A stretch of 20,623 bases of DNA from positions 1 to 20,623 of the forward strand of contig JAEXDU010000234.1 of assembly GCA_023401495.1 (NCBI GenBank), written 5' to 3'. The DNA comes from Bacillota bacterium (GTDB taxonomy: Bacteria > Bacillota > Clostridia > Oscillospirales > Acutalibacteraceae). Positions within the stretch are counted from its first letter, which is position 1, and each line of letters begins with the position of its first letter. Made by a program: the position numbers and the translations under genes. Under the pieces are notes generated by a model. The model saw only the letters and a program-made list of their open reading frames with translations. It ran no database searches and was not told the DNA's origin. Of this stretch, positions 12,198 to 19,196 are shown piece by piece.

Positions 12198-12246
12198 ATT
12201 TGCTCTTAACTAAATGACATGGGCCATCAGGCGGGGGCTTTTTTTA
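12198..12246 (+). repeat. Dispersed non-coding element, copy B (T-tract pointing right)
   Basis: This is the diverged partner of copy A (10428-10476), in the opposite orientation, ending in GGCGGGGGC and a T-tract. It lacks a full left arm, so it does not look like a complete terminator by itself. With copy A it bounds the segment carrying the chemotaxis gene and the pseudogene. Confidence 0.62.
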
Positions 12247-12297
12247 TACAAAGGATTCTGCGCTCCACAGCGGCAGCGGGGCCGCAGTGTTCGCAAT

Positions 12298-13116
12298 TTA
12301 TTTACGGAAATACCCTACCAAAATAGCGCCCGGGCCGGCATGCGTGCCCACCACGCTGCCCATCAGCAGGGTTTGCCCTTCTCCCAGCTCCTGTTTGAGC
12401 GCATCGAGATCCTGCTGGTTGAAGCTATGCGAATACGCGATCGGCATCGACGAATCAAAATCCGGAAGCTCACGCAGATGGCGAACGACAAAATCACATG
12501 CCTTTTTCATGCCGCGCTCTTTCCCGATCACCTCAAGGACGCCGTCTTTTACCCGAATGATCGGTTTGATCCCCAGCAGGTTGCCGATCGTCCCCTTTGT
12601 GCTGGAAAGGCGGCCGCCCTTGACCAGATATTTCATCGTGTTGAAAACCGCCAGCATCTCCACGTGCTTTGTCAGCTCGGTGATATAGTCGGCAATCTCT
12701 TTGCCGCTCTTCCCCTCGTCGCGCAGGCGGATCGCCTCGCGAACCAGCAGAGTCGCACCGGCCGAAACCGTTGTGGAATCGATCGGGTAAACATCGCCGC
12801 GCCCGCATTCTTCTTTGGCAATCACGGCGGACTGATATGTACCGCTCAGCTTCTGGGAAATGTAAATCCCCACGATCTCATCGTTCGGGTACTCGGCATA
12901 AACGTCCAGAAAGCTTTGGGGGCTGACCTGTGTTGTCGTCGGCATCTCTGCTTCCGTATTCAGCATCCCGTAAAACTCTTCGTCTGTAATCGTAAACTTA
13001 TCGATATATTGGCGATCGCCGAAATGCACGGTCAGCGGAACAATCCGAATTCCGAGCTGCTCGGCCTCCTCCCGGGACAAATCTGCCGTACTGTCTATTA
13101 AAATCTGAACGCTCAT
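12298..13116 (-). CDS. DegV family protein (fatty-acid-binding, FakB-like)
   Basis: The 272-residue protein carries the DegV fold: ILIDSTADLS at residues 5-14, MPTTTQVSP at 58-66, IYISQKLSGTYQSA at 84-97, DSTTVSAGATLLVREA at 113-128, LVKGGRLSSTKGTIGNLLGIKPI in the middle and VGTHAGPGAILVGYF at the end. DegV proteins bind a fatty acid; FakB members present it to the kinase FakA for phosphorylation and incorporation into phospholipid. The ATG overlaps the stop of the upstream marR gene by four bases, so the two form an operon. A link to fatty-acid control by that regulator is inferred. Which fatty acid is bound cannot be read from the sequence. Confidence 0.93.
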   Translation of the reverse strand: MSVQILIDSTADLSREEAEQLGIRIVPLTVHFGDRQYIDKFTITDEEFYGMLNTEAEMPTTTQVSPQSFLDVYAEYPNDEIVGIYISQKLSGTYQSAVIAKEECGRGDVYPIDSTTVSAGATLLVREAIRLRDEGKSGKEIADYITELTKHVEMLAVFNTMKYLVKGGRLSSTKGTIGNLLGIKPIIRVKDGVLEVIGKERGMKKACDFVVRHLRELPDFDSSMPIAYSHSFNQQDLDALKQELGEGQTLLMGSVVGTHAGPGAILVGYFRK

Positions 13117-13583
13117 GCTGTCATTCCGCCTTCCTTTTTTTCTTCAAAAAAACGACTTAAGATCTTCAGGGATTCCAAAAGGGAGCAAAGTCTTTCTTCC
13201 GAAAGGGAATCGCCGATCATCTGAACCATGTCGCGGTGAAACAGACGATGCTGCCATTCCGCCCTTTCCCCCTGGGGAGTCAGCACGATCCACACAACCC
13301 GGCGATCCTGTTCGCAGCCGCGGCGCTCAAGGCATCCCTTTGCGACCAGCACACCGACTGCCGTGGTGAGCGCGCCCACACTGATCCCCAGCCGTGCCGC
13401 GATCTTCGACATGGTGTTCTCCTGTCGGGCCTGCATCTGCGCCACAGCCTCCAGTATGTGCAGCTCTTTCATGCTCAGGCCGGATGTATCTCCGGCGGAA
13501 AGCGCGGCTTCCTCATACTGCAGAATCTTATTAAAGGTTTCTACGAAAAAGTAATTCAGCTCCTCCTGCTGAACAGAATTCAT
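13113..13583 (-). CDS. MarR-family transcriptional regulator
   Basis: The 156-residue protein has a dimerising helix at the N-terminus and a winged helix-turn-helix at about 35-105 (LSMKELHILEAVAQMQARQENTMSKIAARLGISVGALTTAVGVLVAKGCLERRGCEQDRRVVWIVLTPQGE), with the DRR wing motif. Helices after residue 110 complete the dimer. It is the first gene of the marR-degV operon (ATGA overlap). A perfect 7-3-7 palindrome sits just downstream of its -10 box, and negative autoregulation is likely. Pairing with DegV suggests a FabT-like role in lipid metabolism, although FabT itself is usually found in the fab cluster. That part is inference. Confidence 0.92.
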   Translation of the reverse strand: MNSVQQEELNYFFVETFNKILQYEEAALSAGDTSGLSMKELHILEAVAQMQARQENTMSKIAARLGISVGALTTAVGVLVAKGCLERRGCEQDRRVVWIVLTPQGERAEWQHRLFHRDMVQMIGDSLSEERLCSLLESLKILSRFFEEKKEGGMTA

Positions 13584-13603
13584 GGATATGGATGCTCCTT
13601 TAA

Positions 13604-13620
13604 ACTTTTAAGTTAAAAGT
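13604..13620. promoter_or_regulatory. Palindromic operator, probably bound by the MarR-type regulator
   Basis: ACTTTTA-AGT-TAAAAGT is a perfect inverted repeat between the marR -10 box (13621-13626) and its ribosome-binding site. It is placed to block transcription start. Confidence 0.65.
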
Positions 13621-13650
13621 ATTTTACCGGAAAACAGAAGTGTCTGTCAA
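13621..13650 (-). promoter_or_regulatory. Promoter of marR-degV
   Basis: Minus strand: perfect TTGACA (13645-13650), 18-base spacer, TAAAAT (13621-13626). Confidence 0.78.
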
Positions 13651-13667
13651 GTTTTTTCAAAAATTAC

Positions 13668-13696
13668 TTTACTTGTCGTAGTAGTTGTGCTATACT
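13668..13696 (+). promoter_or_regulatory. Promoter of the padR operon
   Basis: TTTACT (13668-13673), 17-base spacer, TATACT (13691-13696). Two copies of a GTAGTA-type motif (13678-13684 and 13715-13720) flank the -10 and may be PadR sites. Confidence 0.6.
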
Positions 13697-13740
13697 CAAA
13701 TTACTTCAACAGACGTAGTAATAAAAGGAGGAAGAAATAT

Positions 13741-14091
13741 TTGATCAGCAGCGATATCATGCGCGGCTACAACGACATTATGATCCTGTTTCTTCTGCTG
13801 GAACACGACTCTTACGGATATGAAATCTCGAAAGAAATACAGACACGCACCACGGGAATCTACAGCATGAAAGAAACAACCTTGTATTCCGCCATCAACC
13901 GCCTGGAAAAAAGCGGATATATCGCCAGCTATCACGGTTCGGAATCCTTCGGCAAGCCCCGCACATATTTTACCATCACCAATGCCGGAAGATTGTATTA
14001 TCGCGAGAAGTGCGGCGAATGGAAGCTGACCAGACAGATCGTAGACTATTTTACCAGTGAGAAAGAGGAGAACGACCATGAGCATGAGTAA
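13741..14091 (+). CDS. PadR-family transcriptional regulator
   Basis: With the TTG start at 13741 the protein has 116 residues, the normal size of the short PadR subfamily. It carries the winged helix-turn-helix DIMRGYNDIMILFLLLEHDSYGYEISKEI...TLYSAINRLEKSGYIASYHGSESFGKPRTYFTITNAGRLYY (about 5-85) and a C-terminal dimerisation helix. AAAGGAGG at 13725-13732 precisely decides for the TTG; the ATG at 13687 lies in the promoter. It overlaps the HAAS membrane protein gene by 14 bases. PadR regulators of this sort usually repress their own operon and respond through the co-encoded partner. Confidence 0.92.
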   Translation: MISSDIMRGYNDIMILFLLLEHDSYGYEISKEIQTRTTGIYSMKETTLYSAINRLEKSGYIASYHGSESFGKPRTYFTITNAGRLYYREKCGEWKLTRQIVDYFTSEKEENDHEHE

Positions 14092-14800
14092 AATTCAGAT
14101 TTACGTAGAGAATTCCTTTGCCTCCTTGCCCCGCACGAAAGAGGTCGCCGAAGTGAAAATGAATATCATTGAAAGCATGGAAGAGCGCTATGAAGCGCTT
14201 TTGAAAGAGGGAAAGAACGAAAACGAGGCTTTCGGAGCCGTGATCTCGGAATTCGGCAGCATGGATGAAATCCGGCAGGAGCTGGGGATTTCGGAGGATC
14301 AGGATTCCCCCACCGCAGCGTCTCCGGCGGGGAGCTACCCTCCCTCCATTCCCGAAGAGCTGCTGCGCGGCTATGAGGCGTTCCGCGGCCGCTTCGCCAT
14401 CGCGATCACCGCAGGAGTGGTCTGCTGTATCCTCGCCATTGTAATGCAGCAGATTTTTGAAGCGATTTTCGGCGAAGGCTTTCTGGCTACGACCATCTTC
14501 TTCCTCCTGGTTGCCGCCGGAGTCAGCCTGTTTGTCTACTTCGGGATGCAGAAATCCTACTGGGAAGAGCAGCTGCAGCAATACCAGCCATTCGCGTCTG
14601 TTCACCACCACCGCCACACTTCCAGGGGACAGGACGACACGCTCGCAGGCCGGCTGAGCGGCGCCATTATGCTGATAGCGACAGCGGTGTTCCTCCTTCT
14701 CGGCTTTCTGTTTAACCTGTGGCACCCGGGCTGGGTGGTGTTCCCCGTGGGCGGAATCCTGTGCGGGGTCGTATCAACTCTGCTCGGCGACAGAGCCTGA
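14078..14800 (+). CDS. HAAS-domain (DUF1700-like) membrane protein co-encoded with PadR
   Basis: The protein has 240 residues. Residues 1-75 form the helical HAAS signalling domain (YVENSFASLPRTKEVAEVKMNIIESMEERYEALLKEGKNENEAFGAVISEFGSMDEIRQEL). After a proline-rich linker come four hydrophobic segments at about 112-133, 139-163, 195-217 and 220-236. HAAS domains are found next to PadR regulators and are thought to relay envelope signals to them. The ATG at 14078 has AGAGGAG upstream and overlaps padR; a second ATG at 14084 is possible. A histidine cluster (VHHHRHTSRGQDD, about 177-189) in the loop before the third segment could bind metal, but this is speculative. Confidence 0.88.
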   Translation: MSMSKIQIYVENSFASLPRTKEVAEVKMNIIESMEERYEALLKEGKNENEAFGAVISEFGSMDEIRQELGISEDQDSPTAASPAGSYPPSIPEELLRGYEAFRGRFAIAITAGVVCCILAIVMQQIFEAIFGEGFLATTIFFLLVAAGVSLFVYFGMQKSYWEEQLQQYQPFASVHHHRHTSRGQDDTLAGRLSGAIMLIATAVFLLLGFLFNLWHPGWVVFPVGGILCGVVSTLLGDRA

Positions 14801-14860
14801 CCTGCCCCGCTTTCTTCCTTTCTGTCTTTTCAGGAAAAACAAATTTTCTGCCTGTCCCTC

Positions 14861-14889
14861 TTGACAAACGAAAAACAATCGAATACTAT
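14861..14889 (+). promoter_or_regulatory. Promoter of the T-box-ilv transcript
   Basis: Perfect TTGACA (14861-14866), 17-base spacer, TACTAT (14884-14889). Confidence 0.8.
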
Positions 14890-14899
14890 GATAGCAACA

Positions 14900-15170
14900 G
14901 AAAAAATGCTTTGATAGGGACACGAATGTGAGATACCGTCTTTTCAGAGAGCTGCCGGTTGGTGCGAGGCAGCAGGGCGCCCACAGGACATCACCCTTGA
15001 GCAGACGGCTGAAACCGCTGGGTAGTAAGCTGAGTCCGGATTTCCTCCGTTATTGGGAAGCATATTGTTAGATATGCAGCAAGATGCTGCCTGTACTGGG
15101 CAGCAATACAGAGTGGTACCGCGGGAGCTGACGCCCTCGCCTCTGGGAAACCGGAGGCGGGGGCTTTTTT
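14900..15170 (+). promoter_or_regulatory. T-box leader of the ilv operon, isoleucine (AUC) specifier, with terminator
   Basis: Stem I has AGAGAG (14946-14951), the GGTGCGAGGCAGC stretch and the specifier triplet ATC (14990-14992) in ACATCACCCTTGAGC. The linker GTAGTAAGCTGAGTCCGG follows. The antiterminator holds the T-box sequence GTGGTACCGCGGG (15113-15125). The terminator pairs 15133-15146 with 15151-15164 and ends in a T-run (15165-15170). Uncharged tRNA-Ile would pair with AUC and the T-box bulge, letting transcription run into ilvB-ilvN-ilvA. The amino acid agrees with the pathway. Confidence 0.95.
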
Positions 15171-15216
15171 ATTTGCATCCTCCCCGGAACGAAAATTCAT
15201 TGCAGGAGGAAAAAAC

Positions 15217-16911
15217 ATGCTGTTAACCGGCGCGCAGATTATTATGGAATGCTTACTGGAACAGGACGCCACCACCGTATTCGGGTATCCGGGTGGAGCG
15301 GTGCTGAACATTTACGACGCCCTGTACGAGTACCGGGACAAGATCAACCACATCGAAACCTCTCACGAGCAGGGCGCGGCCCACGCTGCCGACGGGTATG
15401 CCCGCGCCAGCGGAAAAACCGGCGTTTGCCTTGCCACCTCGGGTCCCGGCGCGACAAACCTTGTGACCGGCATCGCCACCGCTTATATGGATTCCGTTCC
15501 GATGGTTGCCATCACGGGAAACGTCAACCTCGGCCTTTTGGGTCTGGACAGTTTTCAGGAGGTGGACATCACCGGAATCACGATGCCCATCACCAAGCAC
15601 AACTTCATCGTCAAGGATGTCAGTGATCTGGCGTTCACCCTGCGCGAAGCGTTCCGCATTGCACAGAGCGGTAGAAAAGGCCCCGTTCTGGTGGATATCC
15701 CAAAGGACGTAACGGCACACAAATGCGAATTCACTCCTCAAAAACCGGATCATCCGGTCAGCGCGCCCGCTCTGCCGGACGAGAACAGGCTTCAGCAGGC
15801 GGTGGAGCTGCTCCGGGAATGTCAGCGCCCCTTTGTGTACGCGGGCGGCGGCGTCATCGCGTCGGAGGCTTCCGACGCTCTGCGGGAGCTTGCTGAAAAA
15901 TTGGACGCCCCGGTTTCCTGCTCTTTGATGTGTCAGGGCGGGTTTGACCAGACCGACGAGCGGTATCTTGGCATGCTCGGCATGCACGGCACGGTTCCCT
16001 CCGCTCTGGCGCTGAAGGAATGCGATGTGCTGGTCGCGGTCGGCACCCGTTTTTCTGACCGCGTGATCTGCAACGCGGATTTGTTCGCGCGCGGCTGCCG
16101 CGTGGTGCATATCGACATCGATTCCGCCGAATTCAATAAGAACATCTATGCCGACCTCCGCCTGAAGGGCGACGCCCGCGCCATTCTGCAGGCTTTGAAC
16201 AGCCAGCTGGAAACGGCCAGCCACCCCGAATGGACGGCACAAATCAAAGCGTGGCAGCGGGAATATCCGCTCTCGCAGAAGGCTGTCTGTGAAAGCGGCG
16301 TAACCCCGCAGTACCTGCTGGAAACGCTCCACTATCTGGCCGGGGATCAGCTGATCCTTTCCACAGAGGTGGGCCAGCACCAAATGTGGACCGCGCAGTT
16401 TTATCCCTTCAAAGAACCGCGCCGCATGATCACCTCCGGCGGGCTGGGCACTATGGGCTTTGGCCTGGGCGCGGCGCTCGGCGCGCAGGTGGCGCAGCCG
16501 GGGCTGCGGGTGGTCAACGTTGCGGGCGACGGCAGCTTCCACATGAACTGCGCGGAGCTTTCCACCGCCGCCAAGTACAATATCCCCGTGATTGAGCTGA
16601 TCGTGAATAATAACGTTCTGGGAATGGTACGCCAGTGGCAAAAGCTGTTTTACGACGGCCGCTTTTCTCAGACAACGCTGAATAAAGCGACGAATTACGA
16701 GCTTTTGGCCGAAGCATTCGGCGTAAAAGCCTTTACCATCCGCACCTGCCAGGACGTGGAGCCCGTTCTTCGTCAGGCGCTCGACTACCAGGGCCCGTCC
16801 CTGATCAACTGCCTGATCGACAGCAATATGAACGTTCTGCCCATGGTTCCCGCAGGGTCCGCGGCGGAAGAAGCCATTTTGGAAATCGACGAAAAGGAGC
16901 AGCAGCAATGA
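15217..16911 (+). CDS. ilvB: Acetolactate synthase, large (catalytic) subunit
   Basis: This thiamine-diphosphate enzyme joins two pyruvates to acetolactate (valine, leucine) or pyruvate with 2-oxobutyrate (isoleucine). The 564 residues show the PYR domain with the catalytic glutamate E51 in SHEQGAAHAADGYARASGKTG, and GPGATNLVTGIATAYMDSVPMVAITG. They also show the FAD-type middle domain (about 190-330), and the PP domain with GDGSFHMNCAELSTAAKYNIPVIELIVNNNVLGMVRQWQ, the metal/ThDP-binding motif. AGGAGG precedes the ATG at 15217. It is the first gene after the T-box and its stop overlaps ilvN (ATGA). It is full length; the biosynthetic form is supported by the partner subunit. Confidence 0.97.
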   Translation: MLLTGAQIIMECLLEQDATTVFGYPGGAVLNIYDALYEYRDKINHIETSHEQGAAHAADGYARASGKTGVCLATSGPGATNLVTGIATAYMDSVPMVAITGNVNLGLLGLDSFQEVDITGITMPITKHNFIVKDVSDLAFTLREAFRIAQSGRKGPVLVDIPKDVTAHKCEFTPQKPDHPVSAPALPDENRLQQAVELLRECQRPFVYAGGGVIASEASDALRELAEKLDAPVSCSLMCQGGFDQTDERYLGMLGMHGTVPSALALKECDVLVAVGTRFSDRVICNADLFARGCRVVHIDIDSAEFNKNIYADLRLKGDARAILQALNSQLETASHPEWTAQIKAWQREYPLSQKAVCESGVTPQYLLETLHYLAGDQLILSTEVGQHQMWTAQFYPFKEPRRMITSGGLGTMGFGLGAALGAQVAQPGLRVVNVAGDGSFHMNCAELSTAAKYNIPVIELIVNNNVLGMVRQWQKLFYDGRFSQTTLNKATNYELLAEAFGVKAFTIRTCQDVEPVLRQALDYQGPSLINCLIDSNMNVLPMVPAGSAAEEAILEIDEKEQQQ

Positions 16912-17414
16912 GTGACACAAAAGCAACAGAGTACATTTTGTCGGTGCGCGCCAAAAACACCCCCGGCGTTCTGCTGCGCATCTCGGGCCTGTTCAGCCGC
17001 CGGTGCTACAATATCATGAGCATCGTGGCCGCGCAGACGGAGGATGAGCAGTATTCCGAAATGATTATCGTCGTGCAGGGCGACGACCGCATCGTCCGCC
17101 AGGTGGATAAACAGCTGAGCAAGCTCGAGGAAATTGAGCAGGTGATCGTTCTGGAACGGGACAGCGCGGTGGTGCGCGAGCACCTGCTGCTGCGCGTTCG
17201 CCGCACACCTGAAAACAGCGAATTTCTCGTCACGCTGGCCAACGCGTTCCACGCCTCGATTCTGCAGGTTTCCCCCACCACGATGATTCTGGAGCTGGTG
17301 GGCGATGCCACGGCGCTGAACAGCCTGATCGAGCTGTGCAAGCCGTACCAGATCGAACAGATTCTCCGCACAGGAGCAATGGCCATGAGCACTCAGGGGG
17401 TAGAAGCATGCTGA
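16908..17414 (+). CDS. ilvN: Acetolactate synthase, small (regulatory) subunit
   Basis: The 168-residue regulatory subunit activates IlvB and gives it feedback inhibition by valine. Residues 5-80 form the ACT domain (YILSVRAKNTPGVLLRISGLFSRRCYNIMSIVAAQTEDEQYSEMIIVVQGDDRIVRQVDKQLSKLEEI). The remainder is the C-terminal regulatory domain (REHLLLRVRRTPENSEFLVTLANAFHASILQVSPTTMILELVGDATALNSLIELCKPYQIEQILRTGAMAMS), ending with the family's ILRTG motif. The ATG overlaps the ilvB stop by four bases, and the next gene starts seven bases before its own stop ends, so translation of all three genes is coupled. Confidence 0.96.
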   Translation: MSDTKATEYILSVRAKNTPGVLLRISGLFSRRCYNIMSIVAAQTEDEQYSEMIIVVQGDDRIVRQVDKQLSKLEEIEQVIVLERDSAVVREHLLLRVRRTPENSEFLVTLANAFHASILQVSPTTMILELVGDATALNSLIELCKPYQIEQILRTGAMAMSTQGVEAC

Positions 17415-18607
17415 CCTTAGATAAAATATACCACGCCGCATTCGTTTTAAAGGATGTGATCCGCCAGACCGATTTAATCCACGCGCCGAAAATCGGCGAC
17501 GACTGCGAGGTTTACCTGAAAACGGAAAATCTTCAGGTCACCGGCTCTTTTAAGGTACGCGGCGCTTACTATAAAATTGCATCCCTCAGTCCGGAGGAGA
17601 AAGAGCACGGCGTGATCGCCTGCTCCGCCGGGAACCACGCGCAGGGCGTGGCTCTGGCGGCCGCCAGAAGCGGCATCCAGTCCTGCATCTGCATCCCGAA
17701 TTCCGCCCCCATCTCGAAGGTGGAGGCCACCCGCGCATACGGCGCGCAGGTGGAGCTGGTGGATGGAGTATACGACGACGCGTACCAGCGCGCGCTCCAG
17801 ATTCAGGAGGAAGCCGGCAGCACCTTCATCCACCCGTTTGACGACGAGGACGTGATGGCGGGCCAGGGCACCATCGGCCTTGAGATTTTGAGCCAGCTCC
17901 CGGACGTGAACGCGGTCATTGTCCCGGTCGGCGGCGGCGGGTTGATTTCCGGCGTAGCTTATGCCATCAAATCGCTGAACCCCAACTGCAAGGTGTACGG
18001 CGTACAGTCCAGCGGCGCACCGTCTATGGTGCAGGCGCTGGCGCATCATCAGGTGGAGTGCCTGAACGGCGTCTGCACGATTGCGGATGGCATCGCCGTC
18101 AAGCAGCCCGGCGACCTGACATATTCGATCTGCGACCAATATGTTGACGAGATCGTGACCGTAACCGACGACGAAATCTCTACCGCCATTCTGACACTGA
18201 TCGAGCAGCAGAAGCTGATCGCCGAAGGGGCGGGCGCCGTTTCGGTGGCTGCCGCCCTGTTCAACAAGCTGGATTTAAAAGGCAAGAAGGTCGTCTGCCT
18301 GGTGTCCGGCGGCAATATCGATGTGACGATTTTGTCCCGCATCATCAACCGCGGCCTGCTCAAGGCCGGCCGTTCCTGCGACATGACGCTCGAGCTGATC
18401 GACAAGCCCGGCCAGCTCAAAGAGGTTTCGGCCATCATCGCGGATATGGGAGGCAATGTGGTGGCGGTTCGCCACGACCATTCCGGCGAGGGCAGCGACA
18501 TCAACGGCTGCACCCTGCGCATCGTGATGGAAACGCGCAACCACCAGCACATTGAAGAAATCCGCAGCGCACTTCTTTCGGCCGGCTACCGGATGATCGA
18601 ACACTGA
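17408..18607 (+). CDS. ilvA: Threonine ammonia-lyase (threonine dehydratase) with one C-terminal ACT domain
   Basis: This pyridoxal-phosphate enzyme deaminates threonine to 2-oxobutyrate, the isoleucine-specific substrate for the acetolactate synthase encoded just upstream. The 399 residues have K49 in TGSFKVRGAYYK (PLP Schiff base), SAGNHAQG at 73-80, the PLP phosphate loop VGGGGLISG at 174-182 and CLVSGGNID further on. From about residue 325 there is a single ACT domain (MTLELIDKPGQLKEVSAIIADMGGNVVAVRHD). This is the short clostridial form, similar to TdcB-like enzymes plus ACT. The ATG at 17408 lies inside ilvN, and the operon setting under an isoleucine T-box argues for a biosynthetic role. 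Longer in-frame extension to 17336 is rejected. Confidence 0.95.
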   Translation: MLTLDKIYHAAFVLKDVIRQTDLIHAPKIGDDCEVYLKTENLQVTGSFKVRGAYYKIASLSPEEKEHGVIACSAGNHAQGVALAAARSGIQSCICIPNSAPISKVEATRAYGAQVELVDGVYDDAYQRALQIQEEAGSTFIHPFDDEDVMAGQGTIGLEILSQLPDVNAVIVPVGGGGLISGVAYAIKSLNPNCKVYGVQSSGAPSMVQALAHHQVECLNGVCTIADGIAVKQPGDLTYSICDQYVDEIVTVTDDEISTAILTLIEQQKLIAEGAGAVSVAAALFNKLDLKGKKVVCLVSGGNIDVTILSRIINRGLLKAGRSCDMTLELIDKPGQLKEVSAIIADMGGNVVAVRHDHSGEGSDINGCTLRIVMETRNHQHIEEIRSALLSAGYRMIEH

Positions 18608-18625
18608 TCTCCCTAAAAATCAAAT

Positions 18626-18669
18626 GCGGCGGCTCCCCCTTCTTTTTCGAAGAGGGAACCGCCGTTTTT
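18626..18669 (+). terminator. Terminator of the ilv operon
   Basis: CGGCGG (18627-18632) pairs with CCGCCG (18659-18664) and CTTC with GAAG (18639-18642, 18649-18652), with partial pairing between, followed by TTTTT. Confidence 0.85.
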
Positions 18670-18714
18670 GCGGCAGCCGGACACAGACCGGCTGTCAGGA
18701 AATCATAGGTCGGA

Positions 18715-18963
18715 TCAGTCTTTTTTGTATTTCATTCTGGTGGCCATGCCGCCGCGAATATGGCGCTGGGCCTTGTTGATCTCCAGCACATTTTTCACTT
18801 CTTTGTACAGCTGCGGATCAACATATTTCAGACGTTCCGCCACATCTTTATGTACAGTGGATTTGCTGACGCCGAATTTTTTCGCGGCTTTGCGAACGGT
18901 CGCGTTGTTCTCTATGATGTATTCTCCCAGCTCTACGGCTCGCTCTTCTACTATGCCTTTCAC
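18715..18963 (-). CDS. spoIIID: Sporulation transcriptional regulator SpoIIID
   Basis: The 82-residue protein is a small DNA-binding regulator of the mother cell that works with sigma-E to adjust its regulon and promote sigma-K production. The sequence KGIVEERAVELGEYIIENNATVRKAAKKFGVSKSTVHKDVAERL matches the helix-turn-helix core. The tail NKAQRHIRGGMATRMKYKKD matches the basic C-terminus of Bacillus SpoIIID. The GTG at 18963 is chosen since GGGAGG stands at correct spacing and family members begin here; the longer open frame to 19122 is not supported. A SigE-like promoter lies just upstream. Confidence 0.95.
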   Translation of the reverse strand: MKGIVEERAVELGEYIIENNATVRKAAKKFGVSKSTVHKDVAERLKYVDPQLYKEVKNVLEINKAQRHIRGGMATRMKYKKD

Positions 18964-18994
18964 AGCTCTGCCTCCCAAACTAATCTGATTGGTT

Positions 18995-19022
18995 ATAGAT
19001 ATGCGGCCGAAAATCAGAATAT
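18995..19022 (-). promoter_or_regulatory. SigE-type promoter candidate for spoIIID
   Basis: Minus strand: TCATATT with the core ATATT at 19018-19022, 14-base spacer, CATATCTAT (18995-19003). The -35 matches the Bacillus sigma-E consensus well; the -10 matches in CATA but the later T is shifted by one base. The distance to the GTG is about 30 bases. Confidence 0.5.
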
Positions 19023-19087
19023 GAAAGCTACCGGAAAGAATCCGAACGTTCCCTCCCCCATTTCTTCCCGAAAAACAGATTGGGGAA

Positions 19088-19116
19088 TTGAAATTTGCAT
19101 ACTTGTATGTTATAAC
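19088..19116 (+). promoter_or_regulatory. Promoter of the VOC-family gene
   Basis: TTGAAA (19088-19093), 17-base spacer, TATAAC (19111-19116). CATAC-TT-GTATG in the spacer is a small inverted repeat. Confidence 0.6.
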
Positions 19117-19196
19117 TAACAAAGAAGGCCATCATTCCTGATTTTTGCAAATGGCTGTGATGGCGCGCCGACGGCGCTGACGGGGGGAGAAAACAA

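Noticed and set aside
12225..12246. Copy B considered as a normal intrinsic terminator.
   Set aside because: Only a three-base GCC/GGC stem can form before the T-tract; the matching C-rich left arm is absent.
12214..13101. Plus-strand open frame opposite degV.
   Set aside because: It is antisense to a clear DegV protein and has no good start.
14719..14931. 70-codon plus-strand frame overlapping the end of the HAAS gene.
   Set aside because: It is out of frame with the clear HAAS protein, crosses the ilv promoter and has no domain.
15253..16926. Long open frame on the minus strand opposite ilvB (557 codons).
   Set aside because: It mirrors the codon bias of ilvB, has no recognisable domain or ribosome-binding site, and the plus-strand protein is certain.
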